Below the pieces are notes generated by a model that saw only the letters and a program-made list of their open reading frames with translations, had not been told where the DNA came from and did no database searches. This document shows, one piece after another, positions 9,013 through 18,554 of a DNA stretch of 64,000 nt. Where the stretch lies: positions 62,001 through 126,000 of the forward strand of contig DATHMF010000020.1 of the NCBI GenBank assembly GCA_035487355.1, in the 5' to 3' direction. Positions within the stretch are counted from its first letter, which is position 1. The number at the start of each line of letters is the position of its first letter. Both the position numbers and the translations under genes were made by a program. Origin of the DNA: Terriglobales bacterium. Its GTDB lineage: Bacteria; Acidobacteriota; Terriglobia; Terriglobales; Acidobacteriaceae.

Positions 9013-10050
9013 TCACTGCACCCGGCCTTTCGAGTGTGTTAACAGCAGCGCGGCCACGGAATCCACCGCAGTGATGGCGCTGAGCTTTAGATTATCCGCT
9101 GCCGCCCAGAGCCAAAAAGCATTTTTTCGCCCGCCGATGTTGTCGGCGCGAACGCTCAGCAGAATGTCTTCCTGCCCGGCGACATTCACATTATTCGGCT
9201 CTTCTCCGCCGGCCGACGTAAGCGCAATATGCTCGCCGACAAAAGCGTTGGTGAAAGCCTTCAGCGACATTTCCTGCTCAAGCTCAATGTAAATCGAAAA
9301 AATGTATCCGTGAAAGATAGGGGATTGTACCAGCACCAGCGAAGGCACCTTCACTTTGTTCTGGGTAATGCGCGTCAGATGCTGCACAATGCGGGTCTCC
9401 ACCGAGGCCAACGGCGTAAGCGCCTGCTCACCGTAATGCGACAGCATGTTAAATGCAACCTGCACATCAAAAACCTTCTTCGGCATCTCCTGGAAGGAAA
9501 GCAGGTTCACGGTCTGCTCGTGAAGCTCATCCATGCCGCGCCGGCCCCGCTCGGAGACAGGTTCGAACACTGTAGCTGTCACATGCGCGATGGGCGCGGC
9601 TTTTTGCGCGCGCAGAAGCAGCAGCGCCAGAACCGTAGCCGCCGGATGCGCCACCACGACGGCATTGACTGCCAGATCAGCCGCCGGGGCAGTTTTCAGC
9701 TCACGCTCGATCCAGGGAGCGCGGATCGAAATGCCGGGTTCCTGTTCAAGGCCATAGGAGAGATCAATCACAGCGCTTCCGGCATCGCGGGCCAACTTCC
9801 AGTACTGGCGCGTAAAAGTAGTTTCCCCGGCAAAGAAGGTGAAATCCACCTGCTGGAAATTTTCCTGCCGGGTGCTCTGAATGAAAGTGGCTTCGTCGCC
9901 GACCGCATCAATCTGCCCCAGGGAATCGTCGTCATCGAGCAGCTTGAGGTCCACGGCCGAAAAATTGCGCTCATTCAAGACGTCTTTGAGCTCGCGCCCT
10001 TTGAGTCCGGCGGCGCCGACAATGGCTACACGATAGAGATTGCTTTGCAT
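9013..10050 (-). CDS. Aspartate-semialdehyde-dehydrogenase-like protein lacking catalytic residues
   Basis: 345 residues with the NAD-binding start YRVAIVGAAGLKGRE and the Asd/ArgC dimerisation domain (SERGRRGMDELHEQT). Two expected catalytic positions are changed: the N-C-(S/T) Cys segment reads AHPAAT (134-139), so Cys is Ala137, and the G-H segment reads HGYIFS, so the catalytic His is Tyr248. It is therefore unlikely to reduce aspartyl phosphate, and resembles USG-1-type Asd paralogues. It sits 3 bases downstream of pssA and abuts lptE, so it belongs to the envelope operon. Its role is unknown; a structural or ligand-sensing role is possible. Confidence 0.85.
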   Translation of the reverse strand: MQSNLYRVAIVGAAGLKGRELKDVLNERNFSAVDLKLLDDDDSLGQIDAVGDEATFIQSTRQENFQQVDFTFFAGETTFTRQYWKLARDAGSAVIDLSYGLEQEPGISIRAPWIERELKTAPAADLAVNAVVVAHPAATVLALLLLRAQKAAPIAHVTATVFEPVSERGRRGMDELHEQTVNLLSFQEMPKKVFDVQVAFNMLSHYGEQALTPLASVETRIVQHLTRITQNKVKVPSLVLVQSPIFHGYIFSIYIELEQEMSLKAFTNAFVGEHIALTSAGGEEPNNVNVAGQEDILLSVRADNIGGRKNAFWLWAAADNLKLSAITAVDSVAALLLTHSKGRVQ

Positions 10051-10053
10051 GCG

Positions 10054-10962
10054 TTATTCCTGCGTCTGCACTTCCGAAGCTGGCGGCGGGTCCTTTTTGT
10101 GGCGCATGGCCCAACCGAAGCGCAAAAGCACTCCAGAGAGCATATACCCTAGAGCCATCACGAAGAGGGTGCCTTCCGAGTACAGCCAGATCAGGTAAAT
10201 CAAAGCCCCCAGTAAGATAATGCTCCAAAAGCGGCGGCGCTGGCGCAGGTCAATGTCTTTGAAGTTGGGAAAGCGCCAGGTGCTTACCATCAGGAACGCT
10301 ACCGCCAAAATGAAAGCGCACCAGGAGGCGGAGACCCACCAATAGTCCACCGGATAACCATCGGCAAAGTGCACAATGGCGGCGATTACGGCCGCGCCTC
10401 CGGGCGTGGGCATGCCGACAAAATATTTCTTCCCCGGACGGCCCGGATTGGAAGGCTGCGGGTTTTTATCAATATTGAAGCGCGCCAGGCGGCTGGCGCT
10501 GGCGCTCAAGAAGATGAAGCTGGCCACGATGCCAAGGTTCACCAATTTCAGGCGCAAATCCGTGTTGCTCAAATTGGTCAAGTTGATCCACCAGGGAAGG
10601 TTCCCCTGAATTGGAGGGAGCAGGTGAAAGCCCCACATCCAGGCTAGAACTGCGGGAGCAACTCCAAAGGTGATAACGTCGGCCAGGGAATCAAGCTCAC
10701 GGCCAAAGTCGCTGGCCGTGTTGGTCATGCGCGCAATGCGTCCATCGAGGCCGTCAAAGATCACGGCTATCCCGATAGCTTTCGCGGCGTTATCAAAACG
10801 CCAGGGCTCGAGAGCCGATCCTTGCAGGGCCTGCAAGATGGCGTAATAACCGGCGGCAATGTTAGCGATGGTAAACAACGATGGAAGCAGGTACATGCCT
10901 TTTCGGAACCGGCGGCGTCCGGGCAGAATGTCGTCGAGCTGTTTTAGAGGATTATCAATCAT
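10054..10962 (-). CDS. pssA: CDP-diacylglycerol--serine O-phosphatidyltransferase
   Basis: 302-residue integral membrane enzyme that makes phosphatidylserine from CDP-diacylglycerol and serine. The CDP-alcohol phosphotransferase motif is complete: D73-G74-x2-A77-R78-x8-G87-x3-D91-x3-D95. Several hydrophobic helices follow, including two near the C-terminus ([17 protein letters not shown]). The start ATG 10962 overlaps the psd stop by 4 bases, so the two consecutive steps of phosphatidylethanolamine synthesis are translationally coupled. Confidence 0.95.
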   Translation of the reverse strand: MIDNPLKQLDDILPGRRRFRKGMYLLPSLFTIANIAAGYYAILQALQGSALEPWRFDNAAKAIGIAVIFDGLDGRIARMTNTASDFGRELDSLADVITFGVAPAVLAWMWGFHLLPPIQGNLPWWINLTNLSNTDLRLKLVNLGIVASFIFLSASASRLARFNIDKNPQPSNPGRPGKKYFVGMPTPGGAAVIAAIVHFADGYPVDYWWVSASWCAFILAVAFLMVSTWRFPNFKDIDLRQRRRFWSIILLGALIYLIWLYSEGTLFVMALGYMLSGVLLRFGWAMRHKKDPPPASEVQTQE

Positions 10963-11609
10963 GATGAAGCGCCTCCCTTCTGCGCATTCGTGGCGCTGTT
11001 CGCAAAACGCGCCAGCACAGTAGATCCGCCTTTCACCCTGTCGCCGACCTTCACCACAACCTGTGCTTCCGGCGAAAAAATCACGTCGGTGCGCGAGCCG
11101 AATTTGATCAGCCCTACACGCTCGCCACGTTCTACATGCTCGCCAATTTTCTTGGTAAACACAATCCGCCGAGCAATCAGCCCGGCAATCTGCTTGAACA
11201 CCACACTGTGACCCTCGCCTTCCACCGTCACGGTATTCTGCTCGTTTTCCTCGGCGCTGGCCGGAGCCATAGCGTTGAGAAACTTGCCCTTGCGATACTC
11301 AGCGCTCCGGATAACGCCCGCAATAGGTGAACGGTTTACGTGAACATCAAACACATTCAGAAAAATACTGATCCGCATGCGGGGCACGCCATTCACCGAA
11401 TACACGCCTACATCTGTCACTTTGCCATCGGCCGGGGAAACCAGCGCACCCGGCTCGGAAGGAATGGCCCGGTTGGGGTCGCGGAAGAACCACATTACAA
11501 ATAACGCAACCAACAAAGGCACCACTGCCAGCCAAGGCGTGGTGAAGTAAGCCACCACGGCTGCAACTACAAGTAATCCTATGCCGTAATAAATCCCGTC
11601 GCGTACCAT
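10959..11609 (-). CDS. psd: Phosphatidylserine decarboxylase proenzyme (short form)
   Basis: 216 residues, the short class. Two N-terminal hydrophobic segments (about 8-22 and 26-42) are followed by WFFRDPNR and VSPADGKV, both typical of Psd. The self-cleavage site is FGS (Gly171-Ser172), which yields the pyruvoyl group on the alpha chain. It decarboxylates phosphatidylserine to phosphatidylethanolamine in the inner membrane. It is first in the leftward operon psd-pssA-Asd-like-lptE-holA and overlaps pssA by 4 bases. Confidence 0.95.
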   Translation of the reverse strand: MVRDGIYYGIGLLVVAAVVAYFTTPWLAVVPLLVALFVMWFFRDPNRAIPSEPGALVSPADGKVTDVGVYSVNGVPRMRISIFLNVFDVHVNRSPIAGVIRSAEYRKGKFLNAMAPASAEENEQNTVTVEGEGHSVVFKQIAGLIARRIVFTKKIGEHVERGERVGLIKFGSRTDVIFSPEAQVVVKVGDRVKGGSTVLARFANSATNAQKGGASS

Positions 11610-11764
11610 TTGGGGTCAGGTTGAGATTATAAATGCTTCAATGCATGGAATTTGCATGCCTTACGTTATGCCACATTTTCCTGAATTCTCATTGTGTCCG
11701 GGAACACTCTTTTGCGAAAGTTAAAAGAATGTGAACGTACCTCAAGCTTCAGCGGCAGGGGGCT

Positions 11765-11782
11765 GTGTCCTAAGGAGGACAC
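11765..11782. repeat. Short inverted repeat upstream of the hppA promoter
   Basis: GTGTCC and GGACAC flank TAAGGA, giving a 6-bp stem with a 6-base loop. It lies about 20 bases upstream of the hppA -35 element, so it could be an operator. There is no further evidence. Confidence 0.3.
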
Positions 11783-11801
11783 TACCGGAGCAGGTCTGGG
11801 T

Positions 11802-11831
11802 TTGACCCCTCATTTTGCCGCATGATATAAA
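11802..11831 (+). promoter_or_regulatory. Probable sigma70-type promoter of hppA
   Basis: TTGACC (11802-11807) and TATAAA (11826-11831) are separated by 18 bases. The predicted start near 11838 leaves a leader of about 240 bases before the hppA ATG. No other rightward gene is close, so hppA is the target. Confidence 0.55.
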
Positions 11832-11837
11832 ATCTAG

Positions 11838-11859
11838 TTCTATGTCTGGGCGCATAGAA
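11838..11859 (+). promoter_or_regulatory. Hairpin at the 5' end of the hppA leader
   Basis: TTCTATG (11838-11844) pairs with CATAGAA (11853-11859) around an 8-base loop. It coincides with the predicted transcript start. A second short stem (GCTGC/GCAGC) occurs near 12010-12030. Together they make a structured 5' UTR that could affect stability or translation; I recognise no known riboswitch. Confidence 0.35.
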
Positions 11860-12077
11860 TAGAACTGTACGATGTAATTTGGAGACGCGGCCAAACCTCA
11901 ATTCCATTTTCTTGAAGTGGAAGCGCGATTCCAGTATCCCAGCGGCTCTCGCCAACTCACGAACGAATGTGGGGGCGTGATTGACTCCAAAAAATTTTAA
12001 TAGTTATATGACGCTGCTGGTAACGCAGCATCCCAGGCGCGGCAAAAACGCAGCCCCATAATATCGGAGGAATTCAT

Positions 12078-14540
12078 ATGTTTAAATGGCTCGCAGCAGG
12101 CGTGTGGCTCATGCAGGCTGCTTCAGCGTTGGCCCAGGGGGGCCCATCTCAGGAAGCAGGCGGAGAAGCCGGCCTGAAATTACCTGACCTTACGCAGGTT
12201 TCCTTTCACGGTCTTGATGGACACAAACTCTTGCTGGTCGGAATTCTCTTTTGTCTTTTAGGCCTGCTGTTTGGGCTGATCATTTACCTGCACCTGAAAA
12301 ACCTGCCCGTGCATAAGAGCATGCGGGAGATTTCTGAACTCATCTACGAAACCTGCAAAACCTATCTCGTCACCCAAGGCAAGTTCATTCTTGTTCTGTG
12401 GGCATTCATCGCGGTGGTCATTGGGTTGTACTTTGGGTGGCTGGCCCCCGTACCAGGCAAGCCGATTGGGGTAACGCTTCCCATCATTCTGCTCTTCAGC
12501 ATTGTCGGTATTGCGGGCAGCTACGGAGTTGCATGGTTCGGGATCCGCGTCAATACTTTTGCCAATTCACGCACTGCATTCGCCAGTCTTGGGGGCAAAC
12601 CATATCCCATTTATTCCATCCCGCTCAAAGCCGGCATGAGCATTGGCATGCTGCTGATCAGCGTCGAGTTGCTGATCATGCTTTGTATCCTCTTGTTCGT
12701 GCCGCGTGACTACGCTGGGCCGTGCTTCATTGGCTTTGCTATCGGTGAATCGCTGGGCGCGGCGGCGCTGCGCATCGCGGGCGGAATCTTCACCAAGATC
12801 GCCGATATCGGCTCCGACCTCATGAAGATCGTTTTCAAGATCAAAGAGGATGATGCCCGCAATCCAGGTGTCATTGCCGACTGCACCGGCGACAACGCCG
12901 GCGATTCCGTCGGACCCAGCGCCGATGGCTTTGAAACTTATGGTGTCACGGGAGTAGCCCTGATTACCTTCATCCTGCTGGCGGTAAAAGACCCGGTGAT
13001 CCAGGTGCAGTTGCTGGTTTGGATCTTCGTCATGCGCATCATGATGCTGGTTTCGAGCGCCCTGGCGTACTTTGTCAATGCAGGAATCGCCAAGGCGCGC
13101 TACAGTAACGCAGACAAGATGAATTTTGAAGCTCCACTGACTTCGCTGGTGTGGCTCACATCGATTGTCTCCATTGCACTGACCTATGTTGTCTCTTACG
13201 TCATCATTCCTACTTTGGGAGGAGACAGCACGCTCTGGTGGAAGCTGGCAACCATCATCTCTTGCGGAACTCTGGCTGGCGCCGTGATTCCCGAACTGGT
13301 TAAAGTCTTTACTTCCACCGAATCACGGCACGTGAGAGAAGTAGTAACGTCTTCCGAGGAAGGCGGCGCGTCGCTGAACATCCTTTCCGGACTGGTTGCC
13401 GGTAATTTCTCGGCCTACTGGCTGGGGATCACCATGGTCGCACTCATGGCCACCGGCTACTACTTCAGCACTCTGGGATTGGGAGCTGTACCACTTGGCG
13501 CAAGCGCTCCGCTCATGCTGGCGCCAGCGGTATTCGCCTTTGGTCTGGTCGCTTTCGGCTTCCTGGGCATGGGACCGGTAACCATCGCAGTGGATTCCTA
13601 CGGCCCAGTAACAGACAACGCGCAGTCGGTGTACGAACTGTCGCTGATCGAGCAAATCCCTGGAATTTCCCAAGAGCTCAACAAAGATTACAAAATCTCC
13701 GTAAACTTCGAGCGGGCCAAGCACCTGCTGGAAGAAAACGACGGTGCAGGCAATACCTTTAAAGCAACGGCCAAACCGGTGCTGATTGGAACCGCGGTCG
13801 TGGGCGCTACCACCATGATTTTTTCCATCATCATGGCGCTCACGCATGGCTTGACGCAAAACAAGGAGTCTTTATCGCTGCTGCATGCTCCTTTTGTGCT
13901 GGGACTGATCACCGGAGGCGCCATTATCTATTGGTTCACCGGCGCTTCGATGCAAGCAGTGACTACAGGCGCCTATCGCGCGGTCGAGTTCATCAAGAAG
14001 AACATCAAGCTCGAAGGCGTGGAGAAGGCGTCGGTTGCCGACAGCAAAAAGGTTGTGCAAATCTGCACCCAGTATGCGCAGAAGGGCATGTTCAACATCT
14101 TCCTCACAGTGTTTTTTGCTACGCTGGCCTTTGCTTTCGTGGAACCCTTCTTCTTTATCGGCTATCTCATCTCCATTGCCATCTTCGGACTTTACCAGGC
14201 CATCTTCATGGCCAACGCCGGTGGTGCATGGGACAACGCCAAGAAGATCGTCGAAGTCGAATTGAAGCAGAAAGGTACCCCCCTGCACGATGCGACCGTC
14301 GTGGGTGATACCGTAGGCGACCCGTTTAAAGACACGTCGTCGGTGGCCCTGAACCCGATCATCAAGTTCACCACATTGTTCGGCCTGCTGGCAGTCGAAT
14401 TGGCTGTGCAACTAACCACTGAAAAAGGATCGGAACTCACTCACTTGTTGGCGGGTGCTTTCTTTCTCGTATCGGTGTTCTTTGTCTGGCGTTCGTTTTA
14501 TGGAATGCGAATTGGAGCAGCCAAAGAGGAAGCTGCGTAG
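12078..14540 (+). CDS. hppA: Membrane-bound proton-translocating pyrophosphatase
   Basis: 820 residues, about 15-16 membrane helices, with GGAGG 7-8 bases before ATG 12078. The pyrophosphate-binding loop is present as EDDARNPGVIADCTGDNAGD and a second acidic motif as ATVVGDTVGDPFKD. The enzyme couples PPi hydrolysis to cation export. At the position that separates K+-dependent (Ala) from K+-independent (Lys) families it has Lys562 (GNTFKA), which by family rules predicts K+-independent H+ pumping; the next signature position is Ala (KATAK) rather than the more usual Thr. The N-terminal 45 residues contain an extra signal-like helix. It is transcribed alone, with its own promoter and terminator. 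Confidence 0.96.
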   Translation: MFKWLAAGVWLMQAASALAQGGPSQEAGGEAGLKLPDLTQVSFHGLDGHKLLLVGILFCLLGLLFGLIIYLHLKNLPVHKSMREISELIYETCKTYLVTQGKFILVLWAFIAVVIGLYFGWLAPVPGKPIGVTLPIILLFSIVGIAGSYGVAWFGIRVNTFANSRTAFASLGGKPYPIYSIPLKAGMSIGMLLISVELLIMLCILLFVPRDYAGPCFIGFAIGESLGAAALRIAGGIFTKIADIGSDLMKIVFKIKEDDARNPGVIADCTGDNAGDSVGPSADGFETYGVTGVALITFILLAVKDPVIQVQLLVWIFVMRIMMLVSSALAYFVNAGIAKARYSNADKMNFEAPLTSLVWLTSIVSIALTYVVSYVIIPTLGGDSTLWWKLATIISCGTLAGAVIPELVKVFTSTESRHVREVVTSSEEGGASLNILSGLVAGNFSAYWLGITMVALMATGYYFSTLGLGAVPLGASAPLMLAPAVFAFGLVAFGFLGMGPVTIAVDSYGPVTDNAQSVYELSLIEQIPGISQELNKDYKISVNFERAKHLLEENDGAGNTFKATAKPVLIGTAVVGATTMIFSIIMALTHGLTQNKESLSLLHAPFVLGLITGGAIIYWFTGASMQAVTTGAYRAVEFIKKNIKLEGVEKASVADSKKVVQICTQYAQKGMFNIFLTVFFATLAFAFVEPFFFIGYLISIAIFGLYQAIFMANAGGAWDNAKKIVEVELKQKGTPLHDATVVGDTVGDPFKDTSSVALNPIIKFTTLFGLLAVELAVQLTTEKGSELTHLLAGAFFLVSVFFVWRSFYGMRIGAAKEEAA

Positions 14541-14570
14541 AAGGCCTTGAACGCTCATTAACCATTGCCT

Positions 14571-14603
14571 AGAGACGTAGCATGCTACGTCTCTTTTTAT
14601 TTA
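14571..14603 (+). terminator. Rho-independent terminator after hppA
   Basis: A 24-base perfect palindrome (two arms AGAGACGTAGCA / TGCTACGTCTCT) is followed by TTTTATTT, 30 bases after the hppA stop. This is a textbook intrinsic terminator. Confidence 0.9.
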
Positions 14604-14680
14604 AGGGCTCCGTAGCCAAAAAAGGCCGCTGCGCCCTCGCGTTCGCGCCACACGGCGCTCACTTCACGCTCACCCATTAT

Positions 14681-16978
14681 TTAAGGGCTCCGCAACGCTC
14701 CACTTCCTTCCGCTGCTGCGGCTTGTCCAACGGCAGAGAACCCGGCCTTCCATCCTAGAACCGCCATCGCCAGCAAGCCAAGCAGCAACAACACTGCCAT
14801 GCCCGGATCCGTGGCGCCTGCCCACACAACATCACTGCTGTGAGGCCTCCCAAAGGCTTCGGTGAACGCAAAGAGCGGAAACAATACCAGCACCTGCAAG
14901 CCGAACAATGTATACATCAACCGAGGCGTTGCAACGGCGAGGGTAACCATAAGGCCTACGAAAAGAAGGGTGTCATCGGCCAGCGAGCCCTGGTGAATCA
15001 CTGTAGACCCGGGTATATACATCAGCAGACACCACACTGCTATCGAGACAAAGGAAAGCAGAAATAGCCGCTGCACGGCGGAGAGCGTAGCCGAGGGCGA
15101 AAGTTTAAAAGACCCAGACTTAAAAGAAGAGACACGGGCAGCCAGAAAAACAAAAAAACCCAGGTTCAGGAAGTTGAAGGTCTGGAACAGGTAGAAGAAA
15201 GTTCCTGTCTTATACCAATCCAGAAGCCCTTTCCCTTGCGCACGAATTAACGGCAAGATGTCCCAAGGCCCAAAAAGCGTTTTCACATTCTCGATTTTGT
15301 TTTCAACAATCTGAGAGGGTTTGGGTTGGCTGTATGCGTCGATGAGCGTTTGTCCGAACGAGCGCGAGTCCAGGCTCATAGCTCCGGCCAGATGCCACTT
15401 CAGCAATCTATTGCCGGGCGGATCGTAGAGCTTTTGATACAGCATCCAGGGCAGCAGAAACAGCAGCAACATTGCAGCTCCGGCAATGAGTGAACGCAGT
15501 GGTGGCAGCTTCCTGCCCGCGAGCAGAACGATTGCAACCGCAATAACGCTAAAAGCAACGCCACCATGACTCAGTAGAGCCAAGGCAATTGCTGCCCCGG
15601 CAACGGCCGCGTCAAAGGGGGCGCAGCGATCAACCTTGCTTTCGGCAAAGCGCACAGCGGCCAGGGCAAAGATGAAGAAGGAGGCCGACAGAAGTTTGGG
15701 CCAGACGTAAAAGCTGTGCATCAGGAAGAACCTGGAGAAGATGCAAAAAGCGCAGACAATAACAACGACCCGCCTATCAACGGAAAGCTGGCGCAGGAGA
15801 ATCCAGATGGCCACGAGCCACATGGATTGCAGCAATGTCCCAAGAATCTGGTAATTGAGCTCGCGGTTTTCAGTTTGCCACAACGGAAACTGGAGCAGCG
15901 CGAGGCCGGTTTGCAAAGGAGGCCGGTCACTGCTCTTCCAATCCCCCATCAGGAAGGGCCGAACGGGCTGGGAACTATATAACTTGTCGGCAAACAAGTA
16001 AGGAATGCCGTTATCCACCGGTAGAGGATCAATGAAGCGTTCCTGCGCTTGTTCAACGGGATCCTCTGAATACTCGTAAAGAAACCCGACCGCAGTGTAG
16101 AAGGCGGTCAGGGTCACCATCAGGAGCGCACAAGCGGCAATTTCTCTGAACAATTTTAGGTTCGCGCGACGTGCCAGCAGTGCATAAACGACAATCACCA
16201 GAGAGGCGAAAACCAAGCCTTTCGATGCAATTTTCCCGGCTTTGGCGTTCAGCAGATAAATCCAGAACACGAAATAACCGGCAGCCCCGCCGCCGAGAAA
16301 GGTTACGCACACGAATCGAATCTCATCGAGTTTGTACCGGCAATCAAGCAACCAGGCTATGGCAATCCCGGGAAGCAGAAAGACAATGCCTGCCAGCAGA
16401 ATGCTGGCGACCGCGAAGAAAGCGCGCGACAAAGAAGTTTGCAGTTCATCCGTGGCAGTATTTCCGCGAGGAAGGGTTATCCCCAACCAACCTTGAGGAT
16501 CTGTGGAGTGATCGTCGGCTACAAGCTGGACCGCTCGTCCTCTCCAGTTTTTCGGAAGTATCCAGTGATGCTGCCGCCACTCGTCTGCGCGGTCGCTCAT
16601 CGTTCTGAGGTACAACTTTTCCGAACCGCCAACAGTCTCAAGATAAAGTTGGTTTCCCTCCAAACTTGGATTGCCGGAAACAAAGAAACTAAGTGCTTCT
16701 GGAGCGGCAAAAGCACGCGAGACAAAAGTTCCGGTGTTACGGTCATCTCCTGCATGGGAGCCAAGTGAAAACTGAATGTCCTCATTACGAAGCCATCGGG
16801 TAGTGGCAGGGACGCCATCAGGAACGAAAGAGCCGGAGACCTGGTAGCCGGCGGGATCCAGCAAAGGCTGATCGTGGCGGTGGCGTAACGCGAAGTTGCC
16901 CCAAAGAACCAGCCCAACCGCTCCGAAACATAATAAATACTTCCAGAAATAGGAACGTAGCGCTTCTTTTGTCTGCAT
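14681..16978 (-). CDS. Large polytopic membrane protein of unknown function
   Basis: 765 residues from ATG 16978 (a TTG at 16990 is an alternative). One N-terminal helix (about 10-30) is followed by a periplasmic beta-rich region of about 165 residues with GNPSLEGNQLYLETVGG, then roughly 12 further membrane helices. The layout resembles GT-C-type glycosyltransferases or O-antigen-ligase-like proteins, but I see no diagnostic DxD or ligase motif, so this is only a fold-level suggestion. The stop at 14681 lies in TTATTTAAGGGCTCCG, which also occurs just after the hppA terminator. The gene stands alone. Confidence 0.7.
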   Translation of the reverse strand: MQTKEALRSYFWKYLLCFGAVGLVLWGNFALRHRHDQPLLDPAGYQVSGSFVPDGVPATTRWLRNEDIQFSLGSHAGDDRNTGTFVSRAFAAPEALSFFVSGNPSLEGNQLYLETVGGSEKLYLRTMSDRADEWRQHHWILPKNWRGRAVQLVADDHSTDPQGWLGITLPRGNTATDELQTSLSRAFFAVASILLAGIVFLLPGIAIAWLLDCRYKLDEIRFVCVTFLGGGAAGYFVFWIYLLNAKAGKIASKGLVFASLVIVVYALLARRANLKLFREIAACALLMVTLTAFYTAVGFLYEYSEDPVEQAQERFIDPLPVDNGIPYLFADKLYSSQPVRPFLMGDWKSSDRPPLQTGLALLQFPLWQTENRELNYQILGTLLQSMWLVAIWILLRQLSVDRRVVVIVCAFCIFSRFFLMHSFYVWPKLLSASFFIFALAAVRFAESKVDRCAPFDAAVAGAAIALALLSHGGVAFSVIAVAIVLLAGRKLPPLRSLIAGAAMLLLFLLPWMLYQKLYDPPGNRLLKWHLAGAMSLDSRSFGQTLIDAYSQPKPSQIVENKIENVKTLFGPWDILPLIRAQGKGLLDWYKTGTFFYLFQTFNFLNLGFFVFLAARVSSFKSGSFKLSPSATLSAVQRLFLLSFVSIAVWCLLMYIPGSTVIHQGSLADDTLLFVGLMVTLAVATPRLMYTLFGLQVLVLFPLFAFTEAFGRPHSSDVVWAGATDPGMAVLLLLGLLAMAVLGWKAGFSAVGQAAAAEGSGALRSP

Positions 16979-17050
16979 GTCGTGAGACAAATCCGATGTG
17001 AATCAGATAGAGATGCTTTTTGATTTTAAAAACTTTTGCTGCTGATCTCG

Positions 17051-17458
17051 CTATTGCCCCGGCGATTGAACCATGAGATCGCAGTAGCCGCCGCTCTTCA
17101 TCTTGTCACGAATTGATTTGGCCAGCTTTTCCACCTCTTCAGTCTTACGAATCACTGCCAGTGAAAGCTGGTTCTCGTTGGTCTTATCCACCTGCTGTTT
17201 GAGTTCCGTGGCAATCTGCAAGAGCTTATCGGTATCTTTCTTGAGCGAGGCCTGCCGCTCCTGGTTCATCTCCTTCGCCTGCTTGCGTTGCATGTCGGGA
17301 GGAATCTCAGGCTGCTGCTGCGTAATATCGCGAGGCCGTGACGGGTCGTACATCGACCGGGGCTGCTGTAACTGATCGTTGCAGAGCGTACTTTGAGCAA
17401 GAGCAGGCAGGTATAAGAAGAATGATAAAGATAGTAATAAAAGCATTCGCTGGAGCAC
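17051..17458 (-). CDS. Small secreted helical protein, unknown function
   Basis: 135 residues. GTG 17458 has AGAGGTG a few bases upstream; ATG 17446 is the alternative. A signal peptide (about 1-21, ends LPALAQ) precedes a Pro/Gln-rich segment and an amphipathic helical region (about 65-120), probably a coiled coil. There is one Cys near each end of the mature chain, which might form a disulphide. I cannot assign a function. The gene is divergent from the MscS channel gene. Confidence 0.6.
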   Translation of the reverse strand: MLQRMLLLLSLSFFLYLPALAQSTLCNDQLQQPRSMYDPSRPRDITQQQPEIPPDMQRKQAKEMNQERQASLKKDTDKLLQIATELKQQVDKTNENQLSLAVIRKTEEVEKLAKSIRDKMKSGGYCDLMVQSPGQ

Positions 17459-17549
17459 GGTGCACCTCTACTGGACGTGGATAATAAGCCCACTTATTAT
17501 AGCCGCCTCGGGGCGAAGGGAGCCGCCCACTTGTTATAATTCGCGCATT

Positions 17550-18515
17550 GTGTGCGCAATCTTCTCGGCTGTCTGGACCAGAATTCTATTTCCCGCCACG
17601 CTGACGGTGCAGTCTTCCCCGTTATTTCAATTTGGGCATCGCCGCACTGAGAAGCCAGATTTGAACTATCTTCCCTGGCTGCAGGAGGCAGCGCAGGAAG
17701 TGGCCGTGATCCTGTTGATCACGTTCATCTTTATCCGTCTGCTGAAGCTCGGCACTCGGCGGCTGATCAAATTGAGCCACTCTCAGGAGCTGATTGCCGG
17801 ACGGCGGGCATTGCAATTGCGAACCCTGGCGGGTGTGCTGAACAGCGTAGGCATCTTTATCGTGATTTTCATCGCCGCCATGGAAATCCTGCCTATCTTC
17901 GGCCTGGACATGGGCCCGCTGCTCGCCAGCGCCGGCGTTGTGGGCATTGCCATCGGCTTCGGCGCGCAGACGCTGGTGAAGGACATGCTCAACGGATTTT
18001 TTATTCTGGTAGAAAACCAGTACAACGTGGGCGATGTCATCCAGGTGGCCGGGGTCGGCGGCACAGTGGAAGATATGACGCTGCGCCGGACGGTGCTGCG
18101 CGATGCTGACGGCACACTGCACGTAATCCCCAACAGCGAGATCAAGATCGTTTCTAACAAGACGCGTGACTGGTCGCGGGTGCAGTTGCGCGTGGCCGCA
18201 GCTTATGAAGAAAGCAGCGACCGGGTCATGCAATTGCTTCGTGAGGTGGCCGATGAGCTGCGCAATGACCCCGGCTTTGCCGGAATGATTGTTGCTGAGC
18301 CGGAGATCCCCGGCATCGAGCGCGTAGCCGGTGGTGAGGTGGATTACCTGATGCAGGTCAAGACCCTGCCCGGCGCACCACAATACGCAATCAGCCGCGA
18401 GCTGAGACGGCGCATCAAAGAGAAATTTGAGAAAAACAACATCAAGGCCGCCGGGCCGGCAAAAGTTTATGTAGTCAATCCTGGCCAGACGGCGAGTGGG
18501 CAGGAGAATACATAA
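17550..18515 (+). CDS. Mechanosensitive ion channel, MscS family
   Basis: About 321 residues if GTG 17550 is used; the frame is open from 17460 and a TTG at 17660 is also possible, so the N-terminus is uncertain. Transmembrane helices precede the conserved pore-lining helix (PLLASAGVVGIAIGFGAQTL) and the MscS beta-domain (VENQYNVGDVIQVAGVGGTV, then RDADGTLHVIPNSEI). It opens under membrane tension to release solutes. A TATAAT-like box at about 17534 may be its promoter -10. The SDR gene follows 39 bases later. Confidence 0.88.
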   Translation: MCAIFSAVWTRILFPATLTVQSSPLFQFGHRRTEKPDLNYLPWLQEAAQEVAVILLITFIFIRLLKLGTRRLIKLSHSQELIAGRRALQLRTLAGVLNSVGIFIVIFIAAMEILPIFGLDMGPLLASAGVVGIAIGFGAQTLVKDMLNGFFILVENQYNVGDVIQVAGVGGTVEDMTLRRTVLRDADGTLHVIPNSEIKIVSNKTRDWSRVQLRVAAAYEESSDRVMQLLREVADELRNDPGFAGMIVAEPEIPGIERVAGGEVDYLMQVKTLPGAPQYAISRELRRRIKEKFEKNNIKAAGPAKVYVVNPGQTASGQENT

Positions 18516-18554
18516 CGAAATCTTTCACACAGAGAAAAATTCAGGACGGAACTC

